From the NCBI GenBank assembly GCA_025331125.1, contig JAOALB010000041.1, forward strand, positions 186,001 to 250,000: 64,000 nt of DNA. Reading direction: 5' to 3'. The stretch comes from Mycogone perniciosa (lineage: Eukaryota > Ascomycota > Sordariomycetes > Hypocreales > Hypocreaceae). A model generated the notes under the pieces. That model saw nothing but the letters and a program-made list of their open reading frames with translations, did not search any database and was not told the origin of the DNA. Position numbers and translations under genes: made by a program. Positions 47,701-59,617 of the stretch are shown in pieces (positions within the stretch are counted from its first letter, which is position 1; each line of letters starts with the position of its first letter).

Positions 47701-48356
47701 GATACCAGGAGTCGTGGCGAAGACCCTATACGCGTTCTCACGCTTCTCGGGCTCGGGTGCTTGGCTTAGCTGGAAGAGAGCCCCAAGAAGCTCTGGCCAA
47801 GAGTCGTCTGTGGAGTGTGAGAATTAGCACCAGCCTATACAATGAAGGTCCCGTATATCACTACTGACTATTGTCGGTATATTGCCTCGCGACCTCAGCG
47901 ACAGCATCACTGATTTTGTTTCGGACCGCTCTATCGGTTTCGGATCCAAGGGTCTCGAGGAGTTTTTGACGGATCACGGCGGCCTGATCCTTTGCCAGGG
48001 AGTAGAACACATCGACATTGTTGCCAGACTCAGTTTTCCTGGTTTTGGAGGCGATTCGCCGGAAGATTACGGCGGCGAAGGAGCGAGTCTAGACAGCAGT
48101 ATCAGACACCAGGCGTTGTTGATGGTTGGGCCGCAGAGGCAGGTATTGTAGGAGAGAAAGGGGAAAGACATACGGCATTGTTCTCTACGCCCTGGATCTG
48201 CTCAGCAAGACCCATCAGAAGAACCTCTGGTCGGGCACTTGTCCAGCTATTTTGAAGGTGTTCTTCGGCCTGGGAGCGGATGCCATTGTCGGAGGATTGG
48301 AGGGCTTGCAGAAGCTGGGTCAGTTCCGCGTGAACGTCTGGAGATAGGAGAGACAT
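44752..48356 (-). CDS. KAP121: Karyopherin/importin beta-3 (Kap121/Pse1, importin-5 type)
   Basis: Six exons: 48356-48174, 48088-47869, 47807-47632, 47576-47145, 47085-45014, 44959-44752. All phases agree and the product has 1,096 residues, as expected. It is a HEAT-repeat solenoid: the N-terminal Ran-binding part (LLQALQSSDNGIRSQAEEHL) is followed by SFAAVIFRRIASKTRK, and HEAT units follow (for example WRDRHAALMAISAISEGC, PHPRVRWAGCNALGQMS, VKSHAAAALVNFCEEAEKS). An acidic stretch (DLGEDDDDAAEW) lies before exon 5. Kap121 imports ribosomal proteins, histones and cell-cycle regulators. The last intron (GTAAGT...GCTAAC...CTAG) restores LIDQQHPVVMNQASKVF. It is divergent from SDS23. Confidence 0.94.
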
Positions 48357-49931
48357 GATTGCTACGGCCGACGGACGGGAACGCCGTGCAAGATCCGTCT
48401 GCTATGTATCTCTGCGATCGAGGCGCGTAGGAGTAATGGGTATCACAGCTCAACTGGCGGTGGAAAAAGCAGGAGAAAAGGACGGCTGGATTCAGAAATC
48501 GGCGTTTCGTTCTTTGGTGGGTGGGAGAAAGTGGGGGAGGGGAAGCCTTTGGTGCGTTTTTGGCGCGTGCGCCAGAAAGGCATGGATGGGACAGATCTAT
48601 GCGACACGCCACGGGCAGACAGCCCCAAAGAAAGAAACGCTGGGGAATGTTGGACGAGGGCGAGATAGAATCTTATATTGGGGAAGCAGGACAGGTGAAA
48701 ACAAACAAAGGGCTGTTTTCCACTAGGGAGAGACGAGTTTTGCCCTGCAAACATTTTCTCTCTGCCCTTTGCCTTTGCACATGAAAGCCTGCATATGGAC
48801 ATGCTGCTAATTTAGGCGTCTAGCTTACAGAAGACCCTACCCATCTGCGTTGCGTTAATGGTTAGAAAAAAAACATCCCTAATGGTAACCAGAGAAAATT
48901 TGTTCGCGGCTTTGTACTCGGTATGTCGAGATTGGCTGGCCAACCAACAAGACGGCAGGCAGGCTTCAAACCAATCTCGCCTGGGTCCAAATACATTCCA
49001 ATTATTATTAGTACTACTCTATAATGGTAGTAGCACTCGGATTGCGCATGTTCTGTGTAGTAGAACAAGACACACGTGAATGCGCTCGCACAAAAGCCAC
49101 AATAATATCGGCCGACAGCTCTCCTCCACCACTGAGAGGGCTTTGTTTATGCATCAGGGATCCTAGCATATCATGTGTCAGTGCTGCATTTGGTCGTCAT
49201 GAGGTTCCTTTTCATGGAAAATCTGCCTGTAGTTGAGACTCGGGGCATTGCCCAACCATGGTCTTTGTCAGGCATATTACTTCTGTACACACTATAACTA
49301 CAGAGATACGTCTTGGGTGATCATCAATCCGTTGCGATTTGTGGACTGAGTCCCCACAGTCCGTTTCCGTTATCACGACAGGCATTCTCTGTAGCTGTCG
49401 CAAGGCTGCGAGGTCATCAACACGGCTCACGCCGAGTCTGACGTATACTCCGTACGGGTAACTCTGTAGTACGAGGTACGAAGTACTACTACTTCGTATA
49501 CTACTAGGTAAGGTACCTAGATAGTAATACTAGTAGTAGTATGACTTTCCCAAAGTGGGGATCTCCAGCCTACGCGGCCCTATAGTGTAATAGCGCCAAA
49601 TAGCGGGGTAGTTTCGAGGTTTATTATGGCCTCCATGGATGGATAGATGGTGCTACTATCTGACCTCACAGCTTTCTTGTGAAGCTCTCTGAAACAATCC
49701 ATCGAGATTCAAGACAACAGCATAAGAATTCACTCACTCACACACGCTACACGCCCCTACCGTTCCTAACATCGACTCCCGTCTTTCTGTAGATAACATC
49801 TCTGCCTCATCACTCATCGTTATCATCCACCCATCTTCGATTGCCGTCTGTCACTAATTACGTCGTCATCTTTGCACAGCCAGTGTCAGTCAAGCTTCAA
49901 GCACCACCTCCTCTATCACCAAATAGCCCGG
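48357..49931. other. Divergent intergenic region, KAP121 / SDS23
   Basis: About 1.6 kb without a gene. A palindromic field lies at 49441-49545. C/T-rich blocks precede the SDS23 start. Confidence 0.6.
49441..49545. repeat. Palindromic TACGAAGTA/TACTTCGTA field
   Basis: TATACTCCGTACGG, then GTACGAGGTACGAAGTAC, then TACTACTTCGTATAC, then GGTACC and TAGTAGTAG words, all within about 105 nt. Confidence 0.75.
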
Positions 49932-51622
49932 ATGGAACCCTCTTTGGATGTTGGTGACAAGGAAGTCAGAGAAGGGGGGGATGTAAGCTCAAGCTCAAGC
50001 AGCATTGGTGCCGACATCCCAACCACCTCATCGGCTCCCAAGCCGCTATCTACCATCCAGAAGGCTTCTTCTTCTGCACCCAGCATCAGCAAGTCAGCTC
50101 ATCGCCAAAGTTTTGTTGAAAACCTCCGCAACGTTCCTCCATCTCCCCGCCACCGGCATCCTTCCCTTACCCAAGCGGCCATTCAAGACCTCTTGAACCA
50201 CCCTCCCTCTGCCAACAAGCATACAAATCCAAAGTTCGCTGGGCGGGAATGGCGCGATATAACTGTGGGGGAGCTTGTCTCTCCCGAAGACGTCAGGTGG
50301 GTGGGAATTGACTCCAGTGTGGAGGAAGCAACCATGGTGAGTGAGCGTTGTTCACCGATTTTCAACAATCCTGCTTGGGCTCTCCAAATCCCCAAGGCCA
50401 AGTGCTCTCTCCGCTTACCTAAAACCACATTCACAGATGTTGCTCAAAAGCCCGACGAGCGTCGTTCTCGTGCGAGAGGATGCAACCTCAAAGAGTCCGG
50501 TCTCCGCATTTGATTACAACGACTTGAATGCCTATCTGCTCCTTGTCATTGGTCTCTCTCGGCCCGAAGACCATGAGATCACTCTTTTCCGTGATATTAT
50601 GTCCAAGGCACAACAGGGCGTTCGCATACCACTCCGAGAAATACAGACACTTTGCCGCAGGGAGGCCTTGGTCAAACTTGATTCGACCGCCAACCTGTCC
50701 CAGGCCATCGAGGTCCTCGGTAGTGGTATTCACAGGATCCTGGTTACAGAGCCATCTGGTGGCATAACTGGAATCATGAGCCAACTTCGCATGGTGGAGT
50801 TCTTTTGGAACGAAGGGGTCAACTTTCCTACCATTGATCGACTGTACCCCGCCATGCTACGAGACCTGGGCGTTGGAACCCAACATACTATCTCTGTCAA
50901 GTAAGCTTGAATTTGCCCTGTGAGCTTAGACGACAGGTAGGACAGGAGCCGATCATTAGCGGTGCTGACACACGTGTAGCTCTGATGCTCCACTTACAGG
51001 CGCCCTGACTGTCATGTACGAAGAAGGCCTGTCGAGTGTGGCCGTTGTCGACAATGGACAGAACGTGGTGGGCAACATCTCGACAAAGGACGTGCGGCAT
51101 CTAACGAATTCTTCAAGCGCCCCTCTTCTCAACGAGTCCTGCATGCATTTCATCTCCGTCATACTAAATGAGAGGGGTGTGGAAAGTGGACAGGACACCT
51201 TTCCGGTCTTTTATGTAAACCCTTATTCAACACTAGCGCATACTGTAGCCAAGCTGGTAGCTACGAGATCGCATCGCATGTGGATTGTGGAATCGGTGTC
51301 ACCGTCACCGTCACCGTCAACCCCCGCGACACCGATGATCGCGCCGCAGACTTCTGCGTCAGGGGGATCAGCTCCAAGTGTAGCGCCGCCATCTCCCGTA
51401 CCGATTGCGGTCGTACCCGCATCTGCTATGGCGGGGGCCCGCCTTTCGGGTAAACTAACTGGCGTTATTTCCCTTACAGATATTCTCAACATATTTGCAA
51501 AGTCTACGGGATTACATCCTGCAGATCCGTGGGAGCAACGGGCAAGGCGTCGACGAAGCTCCAGCAGCTCAGTGCGGCCTAGCCTAGATTCATCCCGAGC
51601 AAGCATTGACATGAGAAGGTGA
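49932..51622 (+). CDS. SDS23: CBS-domain protein Sds23 (Moc1/Sds23 type)
   Basis: Three exons, 49932-50336, 50437-50900 and 50980-51622, give 503 residues. The first ATG of the frame is at 49932 (MEPSLDVGDKEVREGG). A Ser-rich N-terminus is followed by SFVENLRNVPPSPRHRHPSL, typical of fungal Sds23, and four CBS motifs in two pairs (about residues 110-280 and 290-480). In yeasts Sds23 restrains PP2A/PP6-type phosphatases and helps in APC/C function, stress and nutrient response; the CBS pairs suggest adenylate sensing. The last CBS pair is interrupted by a Ser/Pro/Ala-rich insert encoded partly by a GTCACC hexamer repeat near 51297-51320. The protein ends in a basic Ser-rich tail. Confidence 0.9.
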
Positions 51623-52525
51623 TGAAATGTTAATGGAGTCTGATCAATCTATATGTTGCTTTCGTTACCCGGTTTCTCTACCGTATTTGCTCATAATATC
51701 GGGTCATCATATGTTTCAATCATGAGCTTCTAAGGCAATAAACCTGATGCCATTTCCTGATCACCAATGGTACTGGCTGCAAGCCCCAGGCCAAGTTCAC
51801 AATGTCGGCTTTCTGCATTCAATAAACAAGCTCATAAGACCAGAGGCCATTCTAAATAAATTGTTTTTCTTTTGGACGCTTCAGTCTTTTAAAAATCCCT
51901 TCCCGTATGGGGTTTGAGAGAAAACGTCAAACCGTTCATGACGGTAAGCTCCTACGAGCGTGTTCAAGCCACATTTCTGCGTGGCGATTCGTGGGTGGAC
52001 AAACCTGCTTCGCCACATCAAGAGTGGCTTAACGTGATGACGATTACCTAGTTAGGCCTCGACAAACACGGCGCCTGACCAACAATTCCAAGCTACATTC
52101 ATTGAGTTATGGTATCATTTCCTTCTCTGTCTGTTCAACGTACAGCACGAAGCTCCTTTTCGTTGAAATCTGCATATTATCCTTGTTTCTTATTTGATAT
52201 TGCGCCTGCTTTGTCTCCAGCTCTCGCGTTTCATCCATCTCCACATTACTTGCGATTCAGTGCTGGCCGTACTCCGTCTATCACACATCATAACAAAATC
52301 CTGAACCTTTTTTTTTTGGATCGAATCATCAAACATTTGTTTCATAAAGCTATATATATATATCCTGCATATTGGATCCTTTCCTTTACTATTTTTGTTT
52401 CTATCTATTTCAGGACACCATCTAATCGGATCGGTTATCGTCTACATTTCAAGCCGGGAGCTTGTCCTCTTTTTCTCACATTCGCTTCGCCTTGCTCCTT
52501 AACATACACCTTGCCCCCAAGGTTC
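51623..52525. other. Intergenic region and probable long 5' leader of the NYN gene
   Basis: About 0.9 kb. The part from 52109 is T-rich and open in frame with the NYN gene from an ATG at 52109, but composition and a T run (52309-52318) look like untranslated leader. Confidence 0.5.
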
Positions 52526-54064
52526 ATGGAATTTGGCACGTTCTATCCCTTTATGATATTATCAGACTCCATCATGGACTTAGATACAGATTCACTGTCC
52601 CGTCGAACTCACTCCGCCGCAGGTAGCGATGAGTGTCCAGAAAGATCTAGCCCTGCCTGGCAGGACCGTCCACCAAAGCTTGGGAACTTCACAAGGCTCC
52701 ATGTTGCAAAGCTGATAGGTTCCCAAGATCAGCGACATGTCTCCCCTGCTAGCGGCGAACAACTCTCTTGCCATGTCACAGGGAGGCCAACAAAGCTCGG
52801 AGACTTCGGCAAGGTCATCACCACGTTTCAATCTGTCGTGTCGCATGAGGCGCCGCAAGGTTCAGCCTACCCCCTAGGAGCAGATGATTACACTGTCGGA
52901 AATCGTGTTCCATGCCCTCCCGTCGCCATCGGCGCGTCAAATTCATCATTATCCCCCTTGAGTTACGATGCGGTACAGCCTGTTACGTGCTCCGCATATG
53001 AGCCCAATGCCAGAAACGCGCCCTTCTCTCTTCTGAAGAGGACGATACCGAGCCAAAGTATCCCGGAAGTGGGTTCTTCATCATCAGATGTCGACCTCAA
53101 CTCAGAGTCTGGAGCTGATTCCGAGGTCGACGGCCCACTAACACCTGCCTCCACACCCCCAAGCTCGATGCATAAACAGCTTCCCTGGCAAATCGCTGTT
53201 ATTAACAAAAGGCCATCTTCGCATAGGCAACATGCCTTTGTAACCCCACCCAGCAGCAAATGCAACAAGTCTGCATCACGCCTTGGCTTGTTGTTTTCTT
53301 ATCACTCTGGCAAGGATGGATCTACCGGTAGTGTTTACGAACAATTACGTACCAAAGAGGAGAAGCACGAGTCTTTGGTGATGGACCTCATCCCCCACCG
53401 TGCCCTTGATGCAGTTATGGCGACGAAATATCCTACTGTCACAGCAAACGGTACCCATGTCTTTGTCGATATGTCAAACATCGACATTGGCTTCCAGAAC
53501 GCCCTCAGGAAGAAGTATGTGCTTGGAGAAGGCACTTACTTTTCGCCCTTGCCACATCTCAATCTGCAATTCCTTACTGAGGTCCTTGTTCGGGGGCGCC
53601 ACACCGTCGCCCTCCACGTAGGGTGTTCCATTGTCCCTGGCCGTCAGGAGCCTCGGTACGTCCAGGAATTGCGCAAACTCGGCTATCATGTTGATCTTAG
53701 AGAGCGTAAGCGCATTGGTGATCCTTCCTCGTTTGATAAGACATCGGTCGGTGTCCGTTATGTCGAAGACCTTGTCGACGAGACTCTACAAACGCGCATC
53801 GCCGAATCTGTCATGGAATACTTCCAGGAGCAGGGCACCATAGTCTTGGCGACCGGTGATGCAAAACCCGCACAATACTCTGATGGTTTCTTCACATATG
53901 TTGAACGAGCATTGAGAATGGGTTGGAACGTCGAGGTGGTCTCCTGGAAGAGCAGTCTCTCTTCCACATGGGCCAATCACAAATGGAAGGCGCAGTGGTG
54001 CAACAGGTTTCGCATCATCGAGTTAGACAAGTTTCTGGATAATCTCGTGGCCTGTTATCTTTAG
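52526..54064 (+). CDS. NYN (PIN-like) domain protein, putative ribonuclease
   Basis: I place the start at 52526 (MEFGTFYPFM), giving 512 residues. An in-frame ATG at 52574 and one at 52109 (a 139-residue hydrophobic extension that looks like leader) are alternatives. The first 300 residues are Ser/Pro-rich and disordered. They hold a duplicated short motif, RPPKLGNF at about 48-55 and RPTKLGDF at about 87-94. Residues about 311-505 form a NYN domain: HVFVDMSNIDIGF with Asp315 and Asn318, a middle YVEDLVDETL, and LATGDAKPAQYSDGF, matching the family SGDxDF position. NYN domains are metal-dependent nucleases related to PIN; here the residue after GD is Ala and no Asp follows two positions later, so activity is uncertain. 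No intron is needed. I do not recognise a characterised orthologue. Confidence 0.75.
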   Translation: MEFGTFYPFMILSDSIMDLDTDSLSRRTHSAAGSDECPERSSPAWQDRPPKLGNFTRLHVAKLIGSQDQRHVSPASGEQLSCHVTGRPTKLGDFGKVITTFQSVVSHEAPQGSAYPLGADDYTVGNRVPCPPVAIGASNSSLSPLSYDAVQPVTCSAYEPNARNAPFSLLKRTIPSQSIPEVGSSSSDVDLNSESGADSEVDGPLTPASTPPSSMHKQLPWQIAVINKRPSSHRQHAFVTPPSSKCNKSASRLGLLFSYHSGKDGSTGSVYEQLRTKEEKHESLVMDLIPHRALDAVMATKYPTVTANGTHVFVDMSNIDIGFQNALRKKYVLGEGTYFSPLPHLNLQFLTEVLVRGRHTVALHVGCSIVPGRQEPRYVQELRKLGYHVDLRERKRIGDPSSFDKTSVGVRYVEDLVDETLQTRIAESVMEYFQEQGTIVLATGDAKPAQYSDGFFTYVERALRMGWNVEVVSWKSSLSSTWANHKWKAQWCNRFRIIELDKFLDNLVACYL

Positions 54065-54759
54065 TTAAGACTGCGATTTCGTTTTGTTTGCACCGAGCCG
54101 GTTCTGCATGCTATTTTGAGCAGCTCCCAAACGCAAGTCGAACGCACGAACAATTATCTTTGTTTTACCGAGTTGGTTTTTCAATGCTAGCATGTTACAG
54201 TGTCTTTATGAGCCTATTGACGGGATATTAGGGGGGATACCCTGGCGTCATGCTTTGAGGTTTTAGGCGCATTTGGAACGCCTTGGAATATCTTGCGTTG
54301 GAGGGATTGGGATTTGTGGTTTCCCACCACATCACATTTGACAGAATGCCTACATTCTGGTACGACATCGATTTAACACTCTTTCCCGACCACATGATTG
54401 TATACGAATCTACCATCTCTTTGCCAATAGTTATACTCTCAGGTTGTATCCAATAATGTTAGTTCTCTACCGGTGCTATCGCGTAGTATGTTAGGTACGT
54501 GGTGGTGCTTGAGCATTAGGTAGGTAGGTAGTCAAGCATGCTGCGTCCCATCTGCCCTTTTCTCGGTATACGTAGATCAACAATGACACTTGGGCAGACA
54601 ATTCCAAACATGGAAACGAACATATCAATTCATTTTTATGATTACTAGGAATAGGGATAGTACCTAGGTAGCTTAGGTCACTCGATCCTTCAGTCTTCCT
54701 CAAAAAGCATGCCTCATGTGACTGATTGCCATGCCGAGCCGAAACTGCAGACGGAGGGC
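54065..54759. other. Convergent intergenic region
   Basis: The 3' flanks of the NYN gene and the GH17 gene. GGTAGGTAGGTAG and CTAGGTAG words occur. No gene is seen. Confidence 0.6.
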
Positions 54760-56246
54760 TCAACGCGAAGACATGATCCATAGGTCACTGTCGGAGATGG
54801 CACCGTCAATACCCCAATATTGTTCTGCATTGAAGGTTGATATTTCCCGCTTTTTCCAAAGATCATTGAACGCAGAGAAGAGGACGATGTCGTCTGGGTT
54901 TGTGGCAAACGCCCCCCTAATGGAATCCAAAGCTACTCTCTGGTAATCCGTACCGGGAACCGCCATGCCATTGGAAATGCCCTGTGTCGGCCAGCCTGTT
55001 TCAGTAATGACAATTCGTTTTGGTGTCGATAATACAGACCCGACTTGCTTCACTGTGTTTAGAAGCCACTGCCCGGCCTTGGAAGCCGCAACGGTGTTGT
55101 CGAAGAAAGCATGGGCGTTGATGGCGCAGTAGTCAGATTCATCACATAGTTGAGGATTGGCCTTGACGGCAACAAAGGTGTCAACAGTCACAACAGGGCC
55201 ACTATAACTGGAAGCACGGAGCATTAAACGCGCGGCCTTGAGAACCTTCAAAACCTGGTCCACACTGGCTCGGCCATTGTTGACAGCTTCATTACCCACG
55301 CTAACAGTATGCACAATATCCCAATCACCCTTGACATCCGAAATGATCTTATTGGCCTCGTCTTGAACGGCAGAAATGTCCCAAACACCCAAGAAGAGCT
55401 TGACGTTGTTGGCTTTGGCGGCAGAATAGACCTTGTGAACTTGGTCACAGTCAGTGCCGTAGATACGAACCAGACCGTAGGAGCCTCTAAATAGTCTGAA
55501 GTCGTCATCAACCTGTTTCTGAGACTTGCATTGATTGTCAGCACGATAGGGTGCATAAGATATGCCAAAGAGCTTGGCCGTTCCCAGTCCAGGGTCTGAG
55601 CTGTTGTCCGACCCGCCAGATAGGCTGTCCTGGCTCTGAGACGGAATAGCCAGCGTTGAAGCAGTCGGAGAAGTGGACAAGGAAATGGGTTCGCCTCCTG
55701 TTAGTTGTGGTGCTGCAGGTGTTGAGGCAGCGCCCGATATTTCGTCCCCCAGATTCATTGTCGTCGTCGATAGCGAGGATGGAACGACTAGGGCCCTCGT
55801 CGATAGCCACGTCAATGTTGTTGTTGTCGTCGGCTCAACCGTGCTGGTGCTTGAACCGGAGCTGCTGTTGGGCGATGGTGGTAAGGCAAGTCGGGTTGGC
55901 AACAATAGTACCGACTCTGTAACTGTACCGATCACGTCTCCAATATCATCTACCCAGACCACGAGCTCCGGTATGCGCATTGGCTCCTCAATTGAACCAT
56001 CATAGGCGATAACATCGTTGTATTTATCGATCATGCTACCTGCATCAGGGGGGTTTTCGTCGGCTCGCCAGTGTGCACGTCGATGCGCTACCTGACTCCT
56101 AGCTGCGGAGCACAAGTCTAGTCAGAAGAGAGATTGAGGTGAAACAATGCGAAGTGGAAGACAGTCTTAGCGGTACCTGTTGGATGGGCTGTAATCAAAG
56201 GCAGCACCACGACTACCGTGGCAAGAAGAAAGCACTGCAACGCCAT
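54760..56246 (-). CDS. Secreted GH17 glucan beta-1,3-glucosidase/transglucosidase (Scw4/Scw10/MP65-like)
   Basis: Two exons, 56246-56177 and 56102-54760, join in phase 1 and give 470 residues. Exon 1 is a signal peptide (MALQCFLLATVVVVLPLITA). Two in-frame acceptors 15 nt apart are possible; the downstream GCAG (exon from 56102) fits the CTGAC branch spacing better than the TAG that would start the exon at 56117. A Ser/Thr-rich linker (about residues 80-200) precedes the GH17 domain, which starts at LFGISYAPYRADNQCKS. The acid/base Glu lies in SVGNEAVNNG and the nucleophile Glu in VITETGWPTQG. Family members remodel beta-1,3-glucan in the wall. This fits its neighbourhood with FKS1, although LCB1 lies between. 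The end (DSDLWIMSSR) is a little unusual, so a 3' splice variant is not excluded. Confidence 0.88.
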
Positions 56247-56965
56247 TGGTGTAGCAAGCAAGCTGTGTGATTTTCAGTATTACGAGGTTAGAATGGAAAC
56301 AACGAAAAATGAATAGGATAGATATGAGATATGAACCAGCAGCGATGTAAGAGGCGAGGACATAGCCGTAGCATATGGTACAAAATGGGGACCGAAGAAT
56401 CGAGCGGAGGAGACTCTTTGGTGACGATAAGGACTTGAAAGATTAGGCGTAAAGATGGCGTGTGGTTGATGTTGAGCAAGATAACTATTTATGAATGACG
56501 ATAATGGCCGCTGGCAGGAATGAATGAGCCAAAGCCAAGTCCCAAGCAACAGAAAGGAAGAAGGCAGCACTGCAAACTCACTTAATGGAACCAACTATTA
56601 TCAATTCGATCCCGATCAAGTATCTGGTAGTATCGTGCTATTAAGCATACCTTTACTTCATAGGCTCGGCTCAAATCACTCTCTATTTTGATCCTCACCA
56701 ACGGAAAATCCGTGCCACAAAGCTCTATTAATTAATCATTAGCTGTCGAACATATTCAATTTATACAGGGCGATGCTCATCCGCCCGAGCAGGGCATTCT
56801 ACATTCCTGACTCCGCCCTTGGTCACAGAGCTTCGAGTCCCATTTCCGTTGCATCATATTAACCATTGTGTTTCATCATTCACAGTCCCCAAGTCAAACC
56901 CAACCAAGTTGCCTGGTTATAGGGGTCACACATTTCCTCCTCTGCATCCCTTTTGCTATTGTCGC
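56247..56965. other. Intergenic region, GH17 promoter
   Basis: About 0.72 kb between two minus-strand genes. No gene is seen. Confidence 0.6.
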
Positions 56966-58761
56966 TCACGCAACCTTGTTAGTGGACTTCCGGGTCATAA
57001 CCTTGGTAATAGCATGCCGAATCGTCACCCCTGCTTTCTCAATGTCCTTCTTGGACAGTGCCGAAGTGACACAGACCTTGAGTGCAGGTTGGGCGGTCCA
57101 GCTCCCGTCCTTAGCCGCCATGGTGTTTGCATAGGGCCGCGTTTTAAGTCGCGTGATCATGACCCCGTTTGCCAGTGACTTTTCGTTATCAGCACCTCTT
57201 ATTCAACGGAATGGAATGGATAACCCGTGACGAGTGACCGATTATCATTGCAACTTACCTCTTCAACACACTCCATTAGGATTCGCTCTTGATCATCCAC
57301 GCTCAGTTTTTTCGCTTTGACAACATCCGGCTTCAGCACCAGCAGCAAAATAGGGTTGTCGGAAGAGCTGGTACATGTGACCCAGTCGCTTCGAGGGTCA
57401 AGCTGTGCCCTTAGGGCTTTGATGTTCTCTCGGCATTGGGTCAAAATGTCTGGATTCGATTGGAGTAGCTGGACAGATTCACTTGCTGTCATGGCCAACA
57501 TGGCTGGCAGAGCAGCCGAATAGGTATAAGCTGATGAGGTGATACGTTGATGCTCCACGACGTCCTTGGGTCCCGCACAGAAGCCTCCGCCAGCGCACAG
57601 GGGGCCTGATAGTGACCCGATAATCATGTCTACCTGCTGCGGATCAACGTTTTGCGCCTCGGTAAGACCGCGCCCGGTACGCCCCAACACTCCAAACGAC
57701 CATGTCTCGTCCAAAATGATGCGGAACTTGTACTTCTCCTTCAGCTCGACCAGCCTTGGCAGATCAGTAACATCCCCAGACGTCTCAAACAAGCCCTCTG
57801 TGACTATGAACCGACGTGTCAGCTTTTTGGCTTTTGCCTGTTCGTTTGCAACAGATTTCATAACCCTCTCCAGATCGTCCATATCGCCATGCCTAAACCA
57901 TTTGATGTTACTCCTTGAGATCTGTAAGCCCTTGCGAATAGCGTAGTTGGCAGCGGCATCGGCAATAATGACATCGCCGCGCTTGCAAAAGGTTGGAATA
58001 ACACTAGACACAGTTGAGAAGGCTTGTGCATAGACAATGCAGGACTCTGTGCCAAGATAGGACGCAATGTCGGATTCGGCCTTGACGTGAACGTCTTGGG
58101 TGCCATAGAACTGGGGAGGGCCGCAAGGTCCGACACCGTAGGTGCGTAACGTCTGTATAGCTTTCTCCTTAATTTGCTCATTTGCGTTGAAGTTGTAAAA
58201 GTTATACGAGGCAAGGTTGACGACAGTTCGACCGTTGACCAGCCTGACTCTGGGCCCAGTAGGTCTGTATGATCTCGATATCAGCTTTGGTTCCGTCAAG
58301 GACTAGTGAGATGAACAAAGGTCGTGACAAACCCAACAATCACTGGAAGTTTTTCATTCTCAATCTCTTCGATCGATGTCTGCTCGACGACGAGAGGCTC
58401 AGGAGTCCAGTCATCTATCAACTCATCGATCTCCTACAGCCTGATCAGCTTTGCATAAAAAGACGGTGAGCAATGGTGAGAGATCGGGTGGGTAGCGCAC
58501 ATCTTCCCTCAGCTTGACGAAATTCTGCTTGTGGGTGGAATAAGAAGGTGACAGTAAGTAGCGAATGAAGAAGAGTACGAGGACAAGTTCGATAGCGGAT
58601 CGCACGGGATCATTTTGGTAGCTGGATTGGATGTATCGCATCAGGACTGCAGAGCCAGGAACCTTTTGGAAGTTTGACGACGCCCACCGGGCCAATTCGC
58701 CGAGTTGGGCCTGAAGAGCATCAAGTTCCATAACGACCGATCTGCTGTTTGAGTTTGCCAT
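56966..58761 (-). CDS. LCB1: Serine palmitoyltransferase subunit 1 (Lcb1)
   Basis: Four exons, 58761-58501, 58433-58333, 58264-57259 and 57178-56966, give 526 residues. A membrane segment lies near residues 56-72 (AIELVLVLFFIRYLLS). The alpha-oxoamine synthase fold follows: NLASYNFYNF, YGVGPCGPPQFYGTQDVH, FETSGDVTDLPRLVEL, ILDETWSFGVLGRTGRGLTE and SAYTYSAALPA. As expected for Lcb1, the catalytic pyridoxal-phosphate lysine is absent; that residue belongs to Lcb2. The enzyme condenses serine and palmitoyl-CoA in the ER, the first step of sphingolipid synthesis. The last intron ends at an A-rich acceptor (GAAAAG), chosen because it restores VEESLANGVMITRLKTRPY. It sits about 0.86 kb from the end of FKS1 on the same strand. 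Confidence 0.93.
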
Positions 58762-59617
58762 GACTTTCTCACGCGTACTTTGCGGTCGTAGGTTGAACTA
58801 TGTAAGATCTAGGAGGTAAGGAGAACTCGCGGTACGTACACGGGCGCGGAGAAATCAATGACCCGCAATATTAGGGACGCTGCCAACCGGCTTGCAAAAA
58901 GAAAGCGGGACCGAAAAAGAGATGTGCTTCGGGAAACTGCCACATACCAAGCTTAAAATATTCGGAAAAGTACCAGCTTCAAATTTATATGATTATTCCA
59001 AGTTAAGGCTAAGGCCGCATATTAATAATACGAAATACTAGTACTACTTGGGGGATCTACCTCAGCCCAAACTTACGAGTAAAGAATAATAATTTTTAAA
59101 AGTGCATTATCCTCTGCAAACTGTCAAAACTCTGAACGAGATTCTCGTTTTGGCGGTAGGTTTTCAAGACGATGTATGATTGTAATCTGCCAAAAAAGTA
59201 ATGGTATCCACATATGCAACAAAGTGGCTTACCGCGGATGGGTGACGATAAGACGTAAAACGAAAAAGATTTAATCAACAAGATAGTCAGAACATAAGTA
59301 GGTAGTTATGTGTTATGGCGGTGACATCGTTCCAACGGAACATCAACCAAGGGGTTCATTGAAACAGCATAGCGTATTTAAAAGACCTTCATCTTAATGC
59401 TATGTAATATATCTTCATAATTGTGCTAACATTAAAGTGAGATGACAATGCAATTCTAGTAGAACTTGGTATAGCTTTGAAAACAAGGTGAGCCAATGCC
59501 TCCATGCTAACGCTGAACATGGAAACAACAAACAGCACAAACAATAACAACCTCATCTACCAAGCACAAGCTCCCCGTGTCATGCTGCGCTCCATCAACA
59601 ACCCATATCATACATAC
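58762..59617. other. Intergenic region, LCB1 promoter
   Basis: About 0.86 kb, A/T-rich in 58980-59300, between two minus-strand genes. No gene is seen. Confidence 0.6.

Noticed and set aside
54491..54781. Possible extra 3' exon of the GH17 gene through a GTGACC donor
   Set aside because: The donor is weak and the downstream peptide is unlike any GH17 C-terminus. The stop at 54760 is simpler.
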